This document shows positions 9,207 to 18,382 of a stretch of 64,000 nucleotides of DNA, one piece after another. Position 1 is the first letter of the stretch. Each line of letters starts with the position of its first letter. The position numbers and the translations under genes are program-made. The notes below the pieces were generated by a model, which worked only from the letters and a program-made list of their open reading frames with translations, did no database searches and was not told where the DNA came from. Origin of the DNA: Acinetobacter puyangensis (GTDB lineage: Bacteria; Pseudomonadota; Gammaproteobacteria; Pseudomonadales; Moraxellaceae); the NCBI RefSeq assembly GCF_900096995.1, contig NZ_OANT01000001.1:62001-126000 (forward strand). Reading direction: 5' to 3'.

Positions 9207-10016
9207 TTAAAACCTTAATTGATTCAGACGAAATTGTTCTGGCGTCATACCGGTATAGCGTTTAAAAAATTCAATAAATGCCGAAGGATGATGGTAGTTC
9301 AGCTCTAGTGCAATTTTTTTAATCGACGCATTGAGTTTTAGTTGATCAATCGCATAAATCAGTTTGGCACGATTACGCCATTCTGAAATCGACATCGCAA
9401 AATGTTGTTGAAACAAGCGTAATAAATGTCGTTCACTGATGGCAAAATGTGTGCAAATGCTATGCAATTTTAGTGCATGGTGTTGTGGCTGCAATAAAAA
9501 ATCGGTAATTTTCTTTAAGGACAGATCATTACTAAGTGGCAAATAGTGATCATGGCTTGGGGCTATAGACAATTCATCAAACAAGACCAAAAGTTTATGC
9601 CATTGCTGTAACGGTGTTTGTTGTGCACGTTGTTCTAGTAAATGCTGGGTGATAAAGTTAATTAGTGGTGAAATCTGGATGATGCTGGGTGTTGCTGCCA
9701 AGTGTTGGGAGAGCGCAGGGGAAATTCTAAAACAGATAAAGCGGGTTTCTTGGTCGTACCTTGAAATGGCTTGATGTGGGGTGTGTGGTGGAATCCATAA
9801 GCCAAAACTAGGCGGTGATAAATAGACGTGTTGATCAATATTGAACTCCAGAATCCCGTCCAGTGAGAAATTAAAATCACCCCATAAATTACTATGTGGA
9901 TAGACTTCCTCCTTTGCCTGATATTGATAGGCATCCAGATGTAGATGCGACATGTCTAAACTGGAACTGTCTAGTGTGCCAAGCAGTGAGTGCTGAGTTG
10001 ATGAAGTGTTACTCAA
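9207..10016 (-). CDS. AraC-family transcriptional regulator
   Basis: A 269-residue regulator with an N-terminal cupin-like sensor domain (residues about 20-130; PHSNLWGDFNFSLDGILEF and PPHTPHQAISRYD are typical) and a C-terminal AraC double helix-turn-helix (about 165-265, ending in the conserved FIEFFKRYTGMTPEQFR block). It is divergent from the EamA transporter gene with about 95 bp between the starts, so regulating that exporter is the natural guess. The inducer is unknown. Confidence 0.85.
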   Translation of the reverse strand: MSNTSSTQHSLLGTLDSSSLDMSHLHLDAYQYQAKEEVYPHSNLWGDFNFSLDGILEFNIDQHVYLSPPSFGLWIPPHTPHQAISRYDQETRFICFRISPALSQHLAATPSIIQISPLINFITQHLLEQRAQQTPLQQWHKLLVLFDELSIAPSHDHYLPLSNDLSLKKITDFLLQPQHHALKLHSICTHFAISERHLLRLFQQHFAMSISEWRNRAKLIYAIDQLKLNASIKKIALELNYHHPSAFIEFFKRYTGMTPEQFRLNQLRF

Positions 10017-10111
10017 TGTCGTATCTTCAATGGTTTTGTCTGATTATCAGTATATTATTTATTTAAGACATCATCGACAATAGGTAGGCTAAAAAATATT
10101 GGGTAAAGTGA

Positions 10112-11002
10112 ATGAATACAGCGTCAATCAGTACCACCACACAGCGGTGGATCTATCTGTTGCCATTAACGGCGGTATTGATCTGGGCCATTAATATTGT
10201 GGTGACACGTTATGCTGTGGATTTAATTGAACCCATCAGCATTAGTTTTTACCGCTGGGTGATCGCATGGCTGGTATTGACCCCATTTATGTTGCTTAAA
10301 GTCATCAGACGCTGGCAGGATATTCGTCCGCATCTTTGGCAACTGGCTGTGCTGGGCTTTTTGGGAATGGTGTGCTATCAGGGGCTTGCTTATACGGCGG
10401 CGCACTACACTACTGCGACCAATATGGGGATTATTAATGCTTTTATCCCGGTCTTTTCGATTTTTTTTAGTATCTTTATCTTAAAAATTTATCCCAATCG
10501 TTTTGCTATTTTTGGCGTGATCTTGTCAATTTTTGGTTTGATTTATTTGGTTACGCAGGGCAATTTCGCCACCCTTTTACATGGGCAACATATTTTTGGC
10601 GATTTGTTAATGGTACTTGCTGTGGGATTATATGCATTTTATGGGATTTTCTTGCAACGTTGGCAATTAAAATTACCCTTATTCATCATGCTCTACATTC
10701 AAGTTATCTTTGCAGTATTGTTTCATATCCCCTTGATTATGTACTTTGGTCTGGATCAACTGAATGCTGCCAATGCACCATCGGTATTCTATGCCGGAAT
10801 TTTTTCGTCTATTTTTGCCGCTTATTTATGGATGATGGCGGTACAAAATCTGGGTTCAAACCGTACCAGTATTTTTATGAATTTTATCCCCATTTTTACT
10901 GCGATCATCGCCTATATTTTTCTGCATGAACAATGGACAATTTATCATAGTATCGGCGGGGCGATGGTCTTGGCGGGGATTTTATTGGCGCAAAAAAAGT
11001 AA
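10112..11002 (+). CDS. DMT/EamA family transporter
   Basis: A 296-residue inner-membrane protein with about ten hydrophobic segments in two EamA repeats, typical of drug/metabolite transporters such as RhaT/YdcZ-like exporters. The first helix is WIYLLPLTAVLIWAINIVVTRY. Members export amino acids, metabolites or drugs by exchange with protons. It is divergently arranged with an AraC regulator, a frequent pairing for inducible exporters. The substrate cannot be assigned. Confidence 0.85.
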   Translation: MNTASISTTTQRWIYLLPLTAVLIWAINIVVTRYAVDLIEPISISFYRWVIAWLVLTPFMLLKVIRRWQDIRPHLWQLAVLGFLGMVCYQGLAYTAAHYTTATNMGIINAFIPVFSIFFSIFILKIYPNRFAIFGVILSIFGLIYLVTQGNFATLLHGQHIFGDLLMVLAVGLYAFYGIFLQRWQLKLPLFIMLYIQVIFAVLFHIPLIMYFGLDQLNAANAPSVFYAGIFSSIFAAYLWMMAVQNLGSNRTSIFMNFIPIFTAIIAYIFLHEQWTIYHSIGGAMVLAGILLAQKK

Positions 11003-11129
11003 TCGGGAAACGGATTTTGGGTGTGTATATCGATACAGACCCAAATTTTGTAAGACTCCGTCATAATTCTTTCATTGAGATTAATTTTATTTATACAAAA
11101 CAAGAATTTTTATCCTGAACTGACGTTAT

Positions 11130-12353
11130 TTATGATTTGATGATGGGATTATTGATACCTCTTGCTAAGGTGAAAATCAGTAAAATCGAAAATAAGGCAA
11201 GCGGTAATACGCCAAACAGCAGCACATTACTATTAAAATAGTCTACGATCACTCCACCTAATCCCGAGCCTAGAGCAATCAAGATCAGGAAGGTGAACGT
11301 GATCATCGGCATTCCTTTTTCGACTGCTTCCGGCGCATGGACAAACATCCAGATATTTACAGCTGTTGGAATGATCCCCCAGGCAAATCCCCATAGTGCA
11401 GTCAATATGATGGCAGCTGTGGTATGTATTGCAAATAAAGGTAAGCAGAGAAAGCTCATGGCAAATGCAATGCCTGCGAAAGCAAAAGTGTAACGGATAT
11501 TGATTTGCCCCATATAGCCTGCAAAGGCATTGCCTAAAATCCCTGAAACGCCAAAAATCAATAATAAACTACTGATAAAACCATCAGCATAACCGAGTTG
11601 AAATTTAAAAAATGGTGCAAAATAACTATAGGCAGCAAAATGTGCCAACCCAATAAAGATAAAAATAATCCAGCCCTTACGTGCAATGGGATGACGAATT
11701 AATACAGGTAGTTCTTTTAATTGTAAGGCAGAAGAAGGTTTTAACTGCGGTAAATAACGTAATTGCATAAAGAAAAGTATAATACCCATCACTGTGATGA
11801 TCATAAATGCAGTACGCCAGCTGGAATAATGCGATAACCAAGTACCAATTGGTACGCCGAGAACACTGGCTAAAGTAACACCGGATGCCACTAAGGCGGT
11901 TGCTTTGGCGATCGGTAAATGGGCAGGGGCGACCCGACCACTTAATGCAACAGCGGTTGCCCAAAAGCCACCAATAGAGATGCCGAGCAGAAAGCGTCCT
12001 AATAAAACCAGAGTAAAATTAGACGCAAGTGCGGTAAGTAGATTGGCAACCACCATGATCAGCATGAGGATTAATAATAAATAGCGTCGATCCAGTGATT
12101 TTGCAGACAGAGGAATTAATAACGCGGAGAACATCCCGGTAATGGCGGTGATGGTCACTGTCCAACCGGCGGTGCCAATAGAAATCTGGAAATCATGGGC
12201 AATCTCATTGAGTACACCCACAGCGAGAAATTCTCCAGTGACGAGTGCAAATGCACTTAACGCCACAGATAAAATTGCAAGCCAGCTACCTTGATGCGCA
12301 ATAGACGCTATGGATTGATTTTTATCAGAACAAATAGAACTTGGCGGGGACAT
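11130..12353 (-). CDS. MFS transporter, sugar/drug efflux (AraJ/NepI-like)
   Basis: About 407 residues with twelve hydrophobic segments. LAVGVLNEIAHDFQISIGTAGWTVTITAITG and the RRYLLL loop are typical of the DHA1 efflux group that includes AraJ, NepI and YdhP. I prefer the ATG at 12353. An upstream ATG at 12389 would place the start codon inside a long inverted repeat that looks like the regulator's operator. The gene is divergent from a TetR gene, which probably represses it. Substrate unknown. Confidence 0.85.
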   Translation of the reverse strand: MSPPSSICSDKNQSIASIAHQGSWLAILSVALSAFALVTGEFLAVGVLNEIAHDFQISIGTAGWTVTITAITGMFSALLIPLSAKSLDRRYLLLILMLIMVVANLLTALASNFTLVLLGRFLLGISIGGFWATAVALSGRVAPAHLPIAKATALVASGVTLASVLGVPIGTWLSHYSSWRTAFMIITVMGIILFFMQLRYLPQLKPSSALQLKELPVLIRHPIARKGWIIFIFIGLAHFAAYSYFAPFFKFQLGYADGFISSLLLIFGVSGILGNAFAGYMGQINIRYTFAFAGIAFAMSFLCLPLFAIHTTAAIILTALWGFAWGIIPTAVNIWMFVHAPEAVEKGMPMITFTFLILIALGSGLGGVIVDYFNSNVLLFGVLPLALFSILLIFTLARGINNPIIKS

Positions 12354-12386
12354 AATACACCTGTAAATAAACTGATAAAGATGATT

Positions 12387-12424
12387 CATAATATTTTTAT
12401 AATGAACGTTATAAAAATATTATG
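12387..12424. promoter_or_regulatory. Long palindrome, probable TetR operator 1
   Basis: Two perfectly complementary 16-base arms (CATAATATTTTTATAA and its reverse complement) flank six bases between the divergent MFS and TetR genes. Its position and symmetry fit a TetR-type operator controlling both promoters. Confidence 0.6.
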
Positions 12425-12458
12425 TTATGCTAATGTTGTCAATTAATTTTATAGTGAT

Positions 12459-12476
12459 CGATATAAAAATATATCG
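12459..12476. promoter_or_regulatory. Second palindrome, probable TetR operator 2
   Basis: CGATATA and TATATCG flank AAAA. The core ATAAAAATAT is shared with the right arm of the first palindrome 52 bp away, so the same repressor could bind both. A further perfect 12-bp palindrome, GAATGATCATTC, starts at its last base (12476-12487). Confidence 0.5.
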
Positions 12477-12520
12477 AATGATCATTCATCATGTTGCTAA
12501 GATATTCATATAGGTGAAAA

Positions 12521-13135
12521 ATGACAAAAGCCAAACGTGGTCGGCCAAAGTGTTTTGATGAGCAAAAAGCACTTGAACAAGCCATGTTACTGTTTTGGCA
12601 ATATGGTTATCAAGCGACCTCAATGAGTGATTTGACCAAGGCGCTCGGTATTACTGCACCGAGTTTATATTGTACGTTTGGGGACAAGACCCAGTTATTT
12701 TATCGTTGTCTAGAATATTATCTAAGTCATGAAGCCTGTTCATTTACGATTATTTTTCAGCAGGCCAAAACCGCAAAAATTGCCATCGAAATTTATCTGC
12801 ATGAAAATATAAAGCGCTTTAATGTTGAACATAAGCCCAAAGGCTGTATGTTGATTACCGCAGCAATGAATTGTCCGGTAGAAAATCAGGACATACAAAA
12901 TACGGTATTGGGCTATCGGCTTAAAACCAAAGAGCATATGCTGGTACGTTTGCAACGCGGTGTTGAGGAAGGCGATTTACCACCCCATGCACCCATTCAC
13001 TTAATGACAGATTTTTATTGCACAATTTTACAAGGACTGACCTTACAAGCAAGAGATGGGGCCGGGAGCGGGCAGTTACAGGCAGTGGTTGATCAAGCCA
13101 TCAGTCATTGGGAATTGTTTTTGCAATCTGCCTAA
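12521..13135 (+). CDS. TetR/AcrR-family repressor
   Basis: A 204-residue regulator with an N-terminal helix-turn-helix (residues about 10-55; GYQATSMSDLTKALGITAPSLY is the recognition region) after a basic KAKRGRPK tail. The C-terminal half is the ligand-binding and dimerisation part. It is divergent from an MFS exporter gene across a 167-bp region with two AT-rich palindromes, the usual layout for a repressor of an efflux pump that also controls itself. It ends two bases before the convergent tsaC stop. Ligand unknown. Confidence 0.88.
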   Translation: MTKAKRGRPKCFDEQKALEQAMLLFWQYGYQATSMSDLTKALGITAPSLYCTFGDKTQLFYRCLEYYLSHEACSFTIIFQQAKTAKIAIEIYLHENIKRFNVEHKPKGCMLITAAMNCPVENQDIQNTVLGYRLKTKEHMLVRLQRGVEEGDLPPHAPIHLMTDFYCTILQGLTLQARDGAGSGQLQAVVDQAISHWELFLQSA

Positions 13136-13137
13136 GC

Positions 13138-13707
13138 TCATGCCCGAATCACTTGTCCGGTTACTGCATCGAGAATCTTACTGGGCTGTGGGCTTGTGCC
13201 TAACTCGCCGGGCAAAATGGCCAAATCTGAGGGAAAATAATCTGCGACCTGTTGCGCAGTTTTTGCCGGGGCTAAACCCGCAGGATTGGCACTGGTGGAT
13301 ACAATCATGCCATCAAATGCTGCACATAATTGCCGACATAAAGCATGCTGGGTGACCCGAATGGCGACACGATCATGCGTACCATAAATCCATGCTGGAA
13401 TTGCTGCGCTAATCGGCAATAACCAAGTGGTAGCACGTTGCTGTGTGCCGGTATGTTGCCATGAGGCAATAATTTGCTGGCGTATGTCTGCGTCAAGTAG
13501 AGAGAGTAAGGGTTCAATCCGTTCAATACTTTCACTGAGTAGAATCACGCCTTTTTCAATCGGGCGTTGTTTAAGCATCAGAATTTTTTCAAAAGCCTGT
13601 TGTTGTTGTGGGTCACAGCCCAAGCCCCAGACCGCTTCGGTGGGATAGGCCACAATCTCCCCTTGCTGTAATCGCTCAACTGCCTGTTCAAGGCTTAGCG
13701 TATTCAT
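13138..13707 (-). CDS. tsaC: Threonylcarbamoyl-AMP synthase (Sua5/YrdC family)
   Basis: At 189 residues this is the size of E. coli TsaC. It makes threonylcarbamoyl-AMP from threonine, bicarbonate and ATP for the t6A37 modification of ANN-decoding tRNAs. The YrdC-fold motifs are visible: AYPTEAVWGLGCDP near residue 20, LKQRPIEKGVILL near 45, and STSANPAGLAPA near 135. It is transcribed leftwards, 44 bp after the dprA stop, matching the dprA-tsaC order in pseudomonads. Convergent with the TetR gene. Confidence 0.92.
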   Translation of the reverse strand: MNTLSLEQAVERLQQGEIVAYPTEAVWGLGCDPQQQQAFEKILMLKQRPIEKGVILLSESIERIEPLLSLLDADIRQQIIASWQHTGTQQRATTWLLPISAAIPAWIYGTHDRVAIRVTQHALCRQLCAAFDGMIVSTSANPAGLAPAKTAQQVADYFPSDLAILPGELGTSPQPSKILDAVTGQVIRA

Positions 13708-13751
13708 ATGTTATCCAAAACTCATTATCCAGAATTTATGCTCAAAGTCAT

Positions 13752-14912
13752 TTAGCAGCGCAGATAACGACCACCATGTTGTTTGCATAAGCCAAGTAGT
13801 TCTAGCTCGACCAGTGCCACATTGAGGTCAATGATATTCTGATTTAATCGTATTGCAAGTTCATCAATGCTAATACCAATCCAGTCCAATTGTTGGTATA
13901 GCACATTTAAATGTTCAGGAATTTCGACATTTTCAGTCTGTGGTGCAGTGCTTTGATCATTTGATTTTTTCAGTACTGGTTTTGCCGATGAAGCTGCACC
14001 AGAAGGGGGAACAATGGAAGGGAGGTGACCAAACATATTCAGGTCTTCGATCACCTGTAGCGGGTGATCGACCAGCGTTGCACCATCACGAATCAATTGA
14101 TGGCATCCCTGATGATATTGGCTGTAAATATGCCCCGGAATGGCGAACACTTGCTTGCCTTGATCGGCGGCTTTTTTTGCTGTAATCAGGGAACCGCTTT
14201 CCAGACCCGCTTCAACCACGACAGTACCCAAACTCAGACCACTGATAATCCGGTTACGGCGTGGAAAATTTGGTTTTGCCGGTGGCGTATTCGGTAAAAA
14301 TTCAGAAATAATGGCGCCACCCTGCGCAATGATGCTTTGCCATAGTGATTGATGTGCGGCTGGATAACATTGATCCAGTCCAGTACCGATCACCGCAATA
14401 CTTTGACCTTTCTGGATTGCGCCATGATGGCAGGCTGCATCAATACCCAGTGCCAAGCCACTGCTGACCACATAATTTTTTTCTGCAAAAAAATGCGCAA
14501 AATCATAGGCGATTTGTGCACCATGTGGGCTAGGACTACGGCTGCCGACCATGGCAATTTGTGGTTGATGCAAGACATCCGCATTGCCTTGAACAAACAA
14601 AATTGGTGGACTGTCATCATGAGGTGCTAATTGGGCAGGGTAATGGGCCTGTCCTTTAAATAAAATATGATCGGTATATTGCTCGACTTGCTGCAAGATG
14701 CGGTCTAAGTCAGATGGTGCTGTATGGAAATGTTGTAAACGTTCGATGTGATTGGCATGTAGTTTTAATTGCCGCCATATGTCAACTGCGTTGGGCTGAA
14801 TAGCCGTATGGGCATCGCCAAAATATTGTATGAGTCTGTTATAAGCAGTAAAAGAATGATGTAGCAGATACCAAAGTGTGAGTTGCTCGCGTTCGACTTG
14901 TGATATCTGCAT
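13752..14912 (-). CDS. dprA: DNA-processing protein DprA
   Basis: A 386-residue protein that binds incoming single-stranded DNA and loads RecA during natural transformation. The Rossmann-like DprA domain shows IAMVGSRSPSPHG, SSGLALGIDAACHHGAI, FPRRNRIISGLS and VVEAGLESGSLITA. A C-terminal winged-helix domain (about 320-386; IPEHLNVLYQQLDWIGISIDELAI) follows a variable linker. The start lies 18 bp after the LysM gene, so both probably form one operon with tsaC. Its presence fits a naturally competent lineage such as Acinetobacter. Confidence 0.93.
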   Translation of the reverse strand: MQISQVEREQLTLWYLLHHSFTAYNRLIQYFGDAHTAIQPNAVDIWRQLKLHANHIERLQHFHTAPSDLDRILQQVEQYTDHILFKGQAHYPAQLAPHDDSPPILFVQGNADVLHQPQIAMVGSRSPSPHGAQIAYDFAHFFAEKNYVVSSGLALGIDAACHHGAIQKGQSIAVIGTGLDQCYPAAHQSLWQSIIAQGGAIISEFLPNTPPAKPNFPRRNRIISGLSLGTVVVEAGLESGSLITAKKAADQGKQVFAIPGHIYSQYHQGCHQLIRDGATLVDHPLQVIEDLNMFGHLPSIVPPSGAASSAKPVLKKSNDQSTAPQTENVEIPEHLNVLYQQLDWIGISIDELAIRLNQNIIDLNVALVELELLGLCKQHGGRYLRC

Positions 14913-14930
14913 ATAGACTATTCCAATACT

Positions 14931-16088
14931 TTATTCATCAGACAAAGGCACAGCCAGTAATGCACCCAGTTTGATCGGTAAACTACTGTCTGTGATATAG
15001 GCATAGCTGATATGATCAAAGGTTTTAAACACTAGAGCGTGGCCAATGCGTTGAGAGGGTAATTGAATTTGTTCCTTGGTTTTGGGATCGGTGGTGATTT
15101 CGCCACGCTGGTCAAGGGCAAATACTTGTCCTGTTTCCGCACCATCGAGGTTGCCACGATCAATGGCAATCACACTATGTTTTGCTGCTGTACCAATCGA
15201 ACCGAGCACACGAATCACCTGACCACCTTCACGGACCTGACTGGCAGGCACAGGGTAGAATAAGGTCGGTAACATGGCATCATATTCAGGTAAAATTAAG
15301 TCACTTTTACGCACTTCAGCATTAAAGGTTTTGGTGAGTTCAAACGTTGAAACATCACCTTGTTGTTGCGTAGCCAGACCCGAAGCGACCTGATTAAGTT
15401 CAATGCCTGCGACATATTCTTTGGCTTGGGCATTACGCAATTTGTAAGGTTCACCCACACGATAAACCGCATAACGCTGGCCGACCTGTATACCATTGCC
15501 ACGAACATAGATACGATCTCCCGCAGCAGCAATGACACGGTTTTCAGTCATACCCAGCACATAAGGCACATTGGCAATATTTGCTGGTGAAACAATAATA
15601 CTGCGCTCCAGCCAATTGCGAATTTCATCGAGAGGAATCACGGGAATGGCATTATTTAATGATTCTACCCGTATTTGCGGAGATAAATTTATACCCGCCT
15701 GACCGCCTGCACGTCGAATGACACCTTCGCAGCCATCGCCTTCATCCTTGCCAATTAACGGGCGGCCATCGAGTGTACATAGTAATAAACGATCCCCCGG
15801 ATAAATCCAGTGCGGATTTTTGACATGTTTGTTACTTGCCCAGATTTCCGGCCAACGCCAAGGTCTTTGTAAAAAACGGCCGGAGATATCCCAAAGCGTA
15901 TCGCCTTTTTTGACCACATAGACATTGGGTGCATCTGCACGCAAGGAGGGTGGATTAATATTTTTTGCCTGAACGTTAACTGCAATGCCAAGCCCTAAGC
16001 CGATACACATTGTAAATGTCATGGCATGCTGTTTGAATGTTTTTTTAGCGGTTATTGCTTGGTGTTGCAACGCTTTTGTCATTATCAT
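14931..16088 (-). CDS. LysM-domain envelope protein next to dprA
   Basis: 385 residues with an N-terminal signal segment (about 20-42) and one LysM peptidoglycan-binding domain at residues about 57-104 (VYVVKKGDTLWDISGRFL to YPGDRLLLC). A long C-terminal part of unknown fold follows, with extended beta-like sequence. The same LysM family sits between def and dprA in Pseudomonas. An alternative start is the ATG at 16082 (MTKALQHQ). It is divergent from the first deformylase gene. Probably periplasmic and wall-bound; role unknown. Confidence 0.85.
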   Translation of the reverse strand: MIMTKALQHQAITAKKTFKQHAMTFTMCIGLGLGIAVNVQAKNINPPSLRADAPNVYVVKKGDTLWDISGRFLQRPWRWPEIWASNKHVKNPHWIYPGDRLLLCTLDGRPLIGKDEGDGCEGVIRRAGGQAGINLSPQIRVESLNNAIPVIPLDEIRNWLERSIIVSPANIANVPYVLGMTENRVIAAAGDRIYVRGNGIQVGQRYAVYRVGEPYKLRNAQAKEYVAGIELNQVASGLATQQQGDVSTFELTKTFNAEVRKSDLILPEYDAMLPTLFYPVPASQVREGGQVIRVLGSIGTAAKHSVIAIDRGNLDGAETGQVFALDQRGEITTDPKTKEQIQLPSQRIGHALVFKTFDHISYAYITDSSLPIKLGALLAVPLSDE

Positions 16089-16214
16089 AAGCCTAATACT
16101 GTGTTTGTGATTCGGCTATACTATGCGTATAGTCGCCGCTACAAACGCCCCCTGGTTAAGAAATACAATTGATTGTAGGTTTCCGCTTGACCAATGGCAT
16201 CATGAGAGGACCAT

Positions 16215-16745
16215 ATGGCACTTCTACCTATTTTAAGTTTTCCCGATCCACGCTTGCGTACCATTGCCAAGCCTGTAGAACACGTCAATGATGAAATTCG
16301 TCAGCTTGCGGCAGATATGTTTGAGACCATGTATGCTGCACCCGGTATTGGTCTGGCAGCCAGTCAGGTTGACCAGCATATCCAACTTATCGTCATGGAT
16401 TTGTCCGAAAACAAAGATCAGCCCATGGTCTTTATTAACCCCAAAATTACTGCGTTGACGGATGAAACGCAACCTTATGAAGAAGGCTGTTTATCGGTAC
16501 CACAAATATACGATAAAGTTGAGCGTCCGTCACGTGTAAAAATCGAGGCATTGAACCTTGAGGGTAAAAAAATCGAAATCGAGGCTGATGGCTTGTTGGC
16601 AGTCTGCATTCAACATGAAATGGATCATTTAAACGGTAAGTTATTTGTAGATTATTTATCACCACTAAAACGTCAAAGAGCACGTGAAAAAGTGGAAAAA
16701 TTGGTACGTCAGCGTCAGAAAGAAAAAGTCACGGTGAAGCGTTAA
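16215..16745 (+). CDS. def: Peptide deformylase, intact copy 1
   Basis: A 176-residue metalloenzyme that removes the formyl group from nascent proteins. All three family motifs are intact: GIGLAASQ at 44-51, EGCLSVP at 90-96 (C92 is a metal ligand) and HEMDH at 134-138. A basic tail [20 protein letters not shown] follows the E. coli-length core. GAGAGGA upstream of the ATG is a good ribosome site. It is divergent from the LysM gene and is the first of a tandem array. The synteny makes this the likely housekeeping def. No fmt gene follows, unlike in many relatives. Confidence 0.93.
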   Translation: MALLPILSFPDPRLRTIAKPVEHVNDEIRQLAADMFETMYAAPGIGLAASQVDQHIQLIVMDLSENKDQPMVFINPKITALTDETQPYEEGCLSVPQIYDKVERPSRVKIEALNLEGKKIEIEADGLLAVCIQHEMDHLNGKLFVDYLSPLKRQRAREKVEKLVRQRQKEKVTVKR

Positions 16746-16992
16746 ATAGCTTTGTTTCCTATGTTGAGTTTTTCCAATCCATGCCCGTGCGCCATCACCA
16801 AGCCGGTTTTTACCTGTGACTGACGAGGTACGTCAGCTTGCAGCAGATAACTGTACGCTAAACTAGATGGGGTTCACTGTAACGCAGGTTGATCGCCGTA
16901 TTGAATTGATTGCCACTGAAACGCCAAAGTGCAGGAAAAAACTCGCAAAAAGTGGTATGGCAGTGCTAAGAAAAGTTGCGATACAACGCTAA
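16746..16992 (+). pseudogene. Decayed peptide deformylase copy
   Basis: Directly after the def stop, the sequence aligns by eye with the start of def. An ATA stands in place of ATG, then GCTTTGTTTCCTATG mirrors the first codons, AAGCCGG and CGTCAGCTTGCAGCAGATA follow the helix region, and CAGGTTGATCGCCGTATTGAATTGATTG fits the post-motif-1 segment. The middle (motifs 2 and 3) is missing. The end, from about 16930, resembles the basic C-terminal tail and stops at TAA 16990-16992. Several frameshifts and in-frame stops are present, so it is not coding. It accounts for two thirds of the 366-bp gap between deformylase genes. Nothing is recognisable from 16993 to 17111 apart from the upstream region of the next copy. 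Confidence 0.7.
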
Positions 16993-17111
16993 AGAAGAAT
17001 GTTGATTTTCTTCTATCATGTGTCTTTCGGGTGTATGGTAAGGGTTTCTTCCAGCTAATAAATAGCATGGACTGTATTTGCCCATGCCATGATTCGTAGT
17101 GAGATAGACTT

Positions 17112-17645
17112 TTGGCACTTCTACCCCTTTTAAATTTTCCTGACCCACGCTTACGGACCATTGCTAAACCAGTTGAGCAGGTCAATGATGAGATTCGTCA
17201 GCTTGCAGCAGATATGTTGGAAACCATGTATGCCATACCCGGTAACACAGGTTTATCAGCCACCTTGGTAAATCGGCATATTCAACTCATCGTGATGGAT
17301 TTTTCCAAAACTAAAGATCAACCACAGGTCTTTATTAATCCCAAAGTGACTCCTTTGAGCACACAAACCCAAGTCAATGAAGAATGCTGCTTTTGTGTAC
17401 CCGAGATTTATGGCAAGGTTGCACGTTCGTCACGTGTAAAAATCGAGGCATTGAACCTTGAGGGTAAAAAAATCGAAATCGAGGCTGATGGCTTGTTGGC
17501 AGTCTGCATTCAACATGAAATGGATCATTTAAATGGTAAGTTATTTGTGGATTATTTATCACCACTAAAACGTCAAAGAGCACGTGAAAAAGTGGAAAAA
17601 CTGGTACGTCAGCGTCAGAAAGAAAAAGTCACGGTGAAGCGTTAA
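17112..17645 (+). CDS. Peptide deformylase paralog with altered active-site motifs (mosaic)
   Basis: A 177-residue deformylase-like protein starting at TTG (17112), where the intact copies have ATG. Motif 1 reads TGLSATL, with leucine at position 52 in place of the catalytic Gln. Motif 2 reads ECCFCVP at 91-97; the metal-binding Cys93 position is kept but Gly and Ser are lost. HEMDH at 135-139 is intact. The first half, including a one-residue insertion before motif 1 and MDFS/NPKVTPL segments, resembles copy 3. From 17428 to 17647 the DNA differs from copy 1 at only three positions, a sign of gene conversion. It may be an inactive or altered enzyme, or a gene on the way to loss. Confidence 0.7.
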   Translation: MALLPLLNFPDPRLRTIAKPVEQVNDEIRQLAADMLETMYAIPGNTGLSATLVNRHIQLIVMDFSKTKDQPQVFINPKVTPLSTQTQVNEECCFCVPEIYGKVARSSRVKIEALNLEGKKIEIEADGLLAVCIQHEMDHLNGKLFVDYLSPLKRQRAREKVEKLVRQRQKEKVTVKR

Positions 17646-17766
17646 ATGAGCTAAGTTTTCATGATTCTGATCATTGCGCTATAATATGAAAAATGACATA
17701 TTTTACTGGTTGAGAAATACAATTGAGCATTGCTCTACTTGACCACTGAGAGGATACGAGAGTTGT

Positions 17767-18294
17767 ATGGCTGTGTTACCTGTTCTAAGTTTTCCCGATC
17801 CACGCTTGCGTACTGTTGCCAAGCCGGTAGCGCAAGTCAATGATGCAATTCGTCAACTTGCGGCAGATATGTTTGAAACCATGTATGCGATACTCGGCGG
17901 TGTAGGGCTTGCAGCAACACAGGTTGATCGACATGTTCAATTGATTGTGATGGATTTTTCAGAAACCAGAGATCAGCCCATGGTCTTCATTAATCCGCAA
18001 GTGACTCCTCTGACGCAGGACAGACAGTTGCAGGAAGAAGGCTGTTTATCGGTACCTCAGATATATGATAAAGTTGAGCGTTCAACCCGAGTAAAAATTG
18101 AAGCATTAAATTTGGCAGGTGAAAAAATTGAAATTGATGCCGATGGATTTCTTGCCGTTTGTATTCAACACGAGCTGGATCACTTAAAAGGTAAGTTATT
18201 TGTGGATTATTTATCGCCACTAAAACGACAAAGAGCGCGAGAAAAAGTAGAAAAAGTCGTGCGACAGCGTGAAAAAGAGAAAGTGCAGCGTTAA
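17767..18294 (+). CDS. def: Peptide deformylase, intact copy 3
   Basis: A 175-residue deformylase with all motifs preserved: GVGLAATQ at 45-52, EGCLSVP at 91-97 and HELDH near 135-139, then the basic C-terminal tail. ATG is preceded by GAGAGG/CGAGAG. Its upstream region (GAAATACAATTGA and CTTGACCA) repeats that of copy 1, showing that the duplication unit included the promoter region. The downstream flank GCGTTAAATGAGCTA is shared with copy 2. As a second functional deformylase it could give redundancy or tolerance to deformylase inhibitors; that is inference. Confidence 0.88.
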   Translation: MAVLPVLSFPDPRLRTVAKPVAQVNDAIRQLAADMFETMYAILGGVGLAATQVDRHVQLIVMDFSETRDQPMVFINPQVTPLTQDRQLQEEGCLSVPQIYDKVERSTRVKIEALNLAGEKIEIDADGFLAVCIQHELDHLKGKLFVDYLSPLKRQRAREKVEKVVRQREKEKVQR

Positions 18295-18341
18295 ATGAGC
18301 TAGATTTTTATGCTTTGATTTTCGCAATAAAATAAAAAGAT

Positions 18342-18377
18342 CAAAACAGCCAGTATGAATTCATGCTGGCTGTTTTG
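18342..18377. terminator. Bidirectional terminator between def copy 3 and the TerC gene
   Basis: A 36-nt near-perfect palindrome centred on GAATTC, with outer arms CAAAACAGCCAG and CTGGCTGTTTTG and one G-U pair, is flanked by T-rich tails on both sides. It suits the convergent genes around it. Confidence 0.8.
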
Positions 18378-18382
18378 TTTGG

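Noticed and set aside
16874..17185. Minus-strand open frame of 103 residues across the deformylase relic
   Set aside because: It runs antisense through the relic and the start of copy 2 with no family resemblance; a shadow frame.
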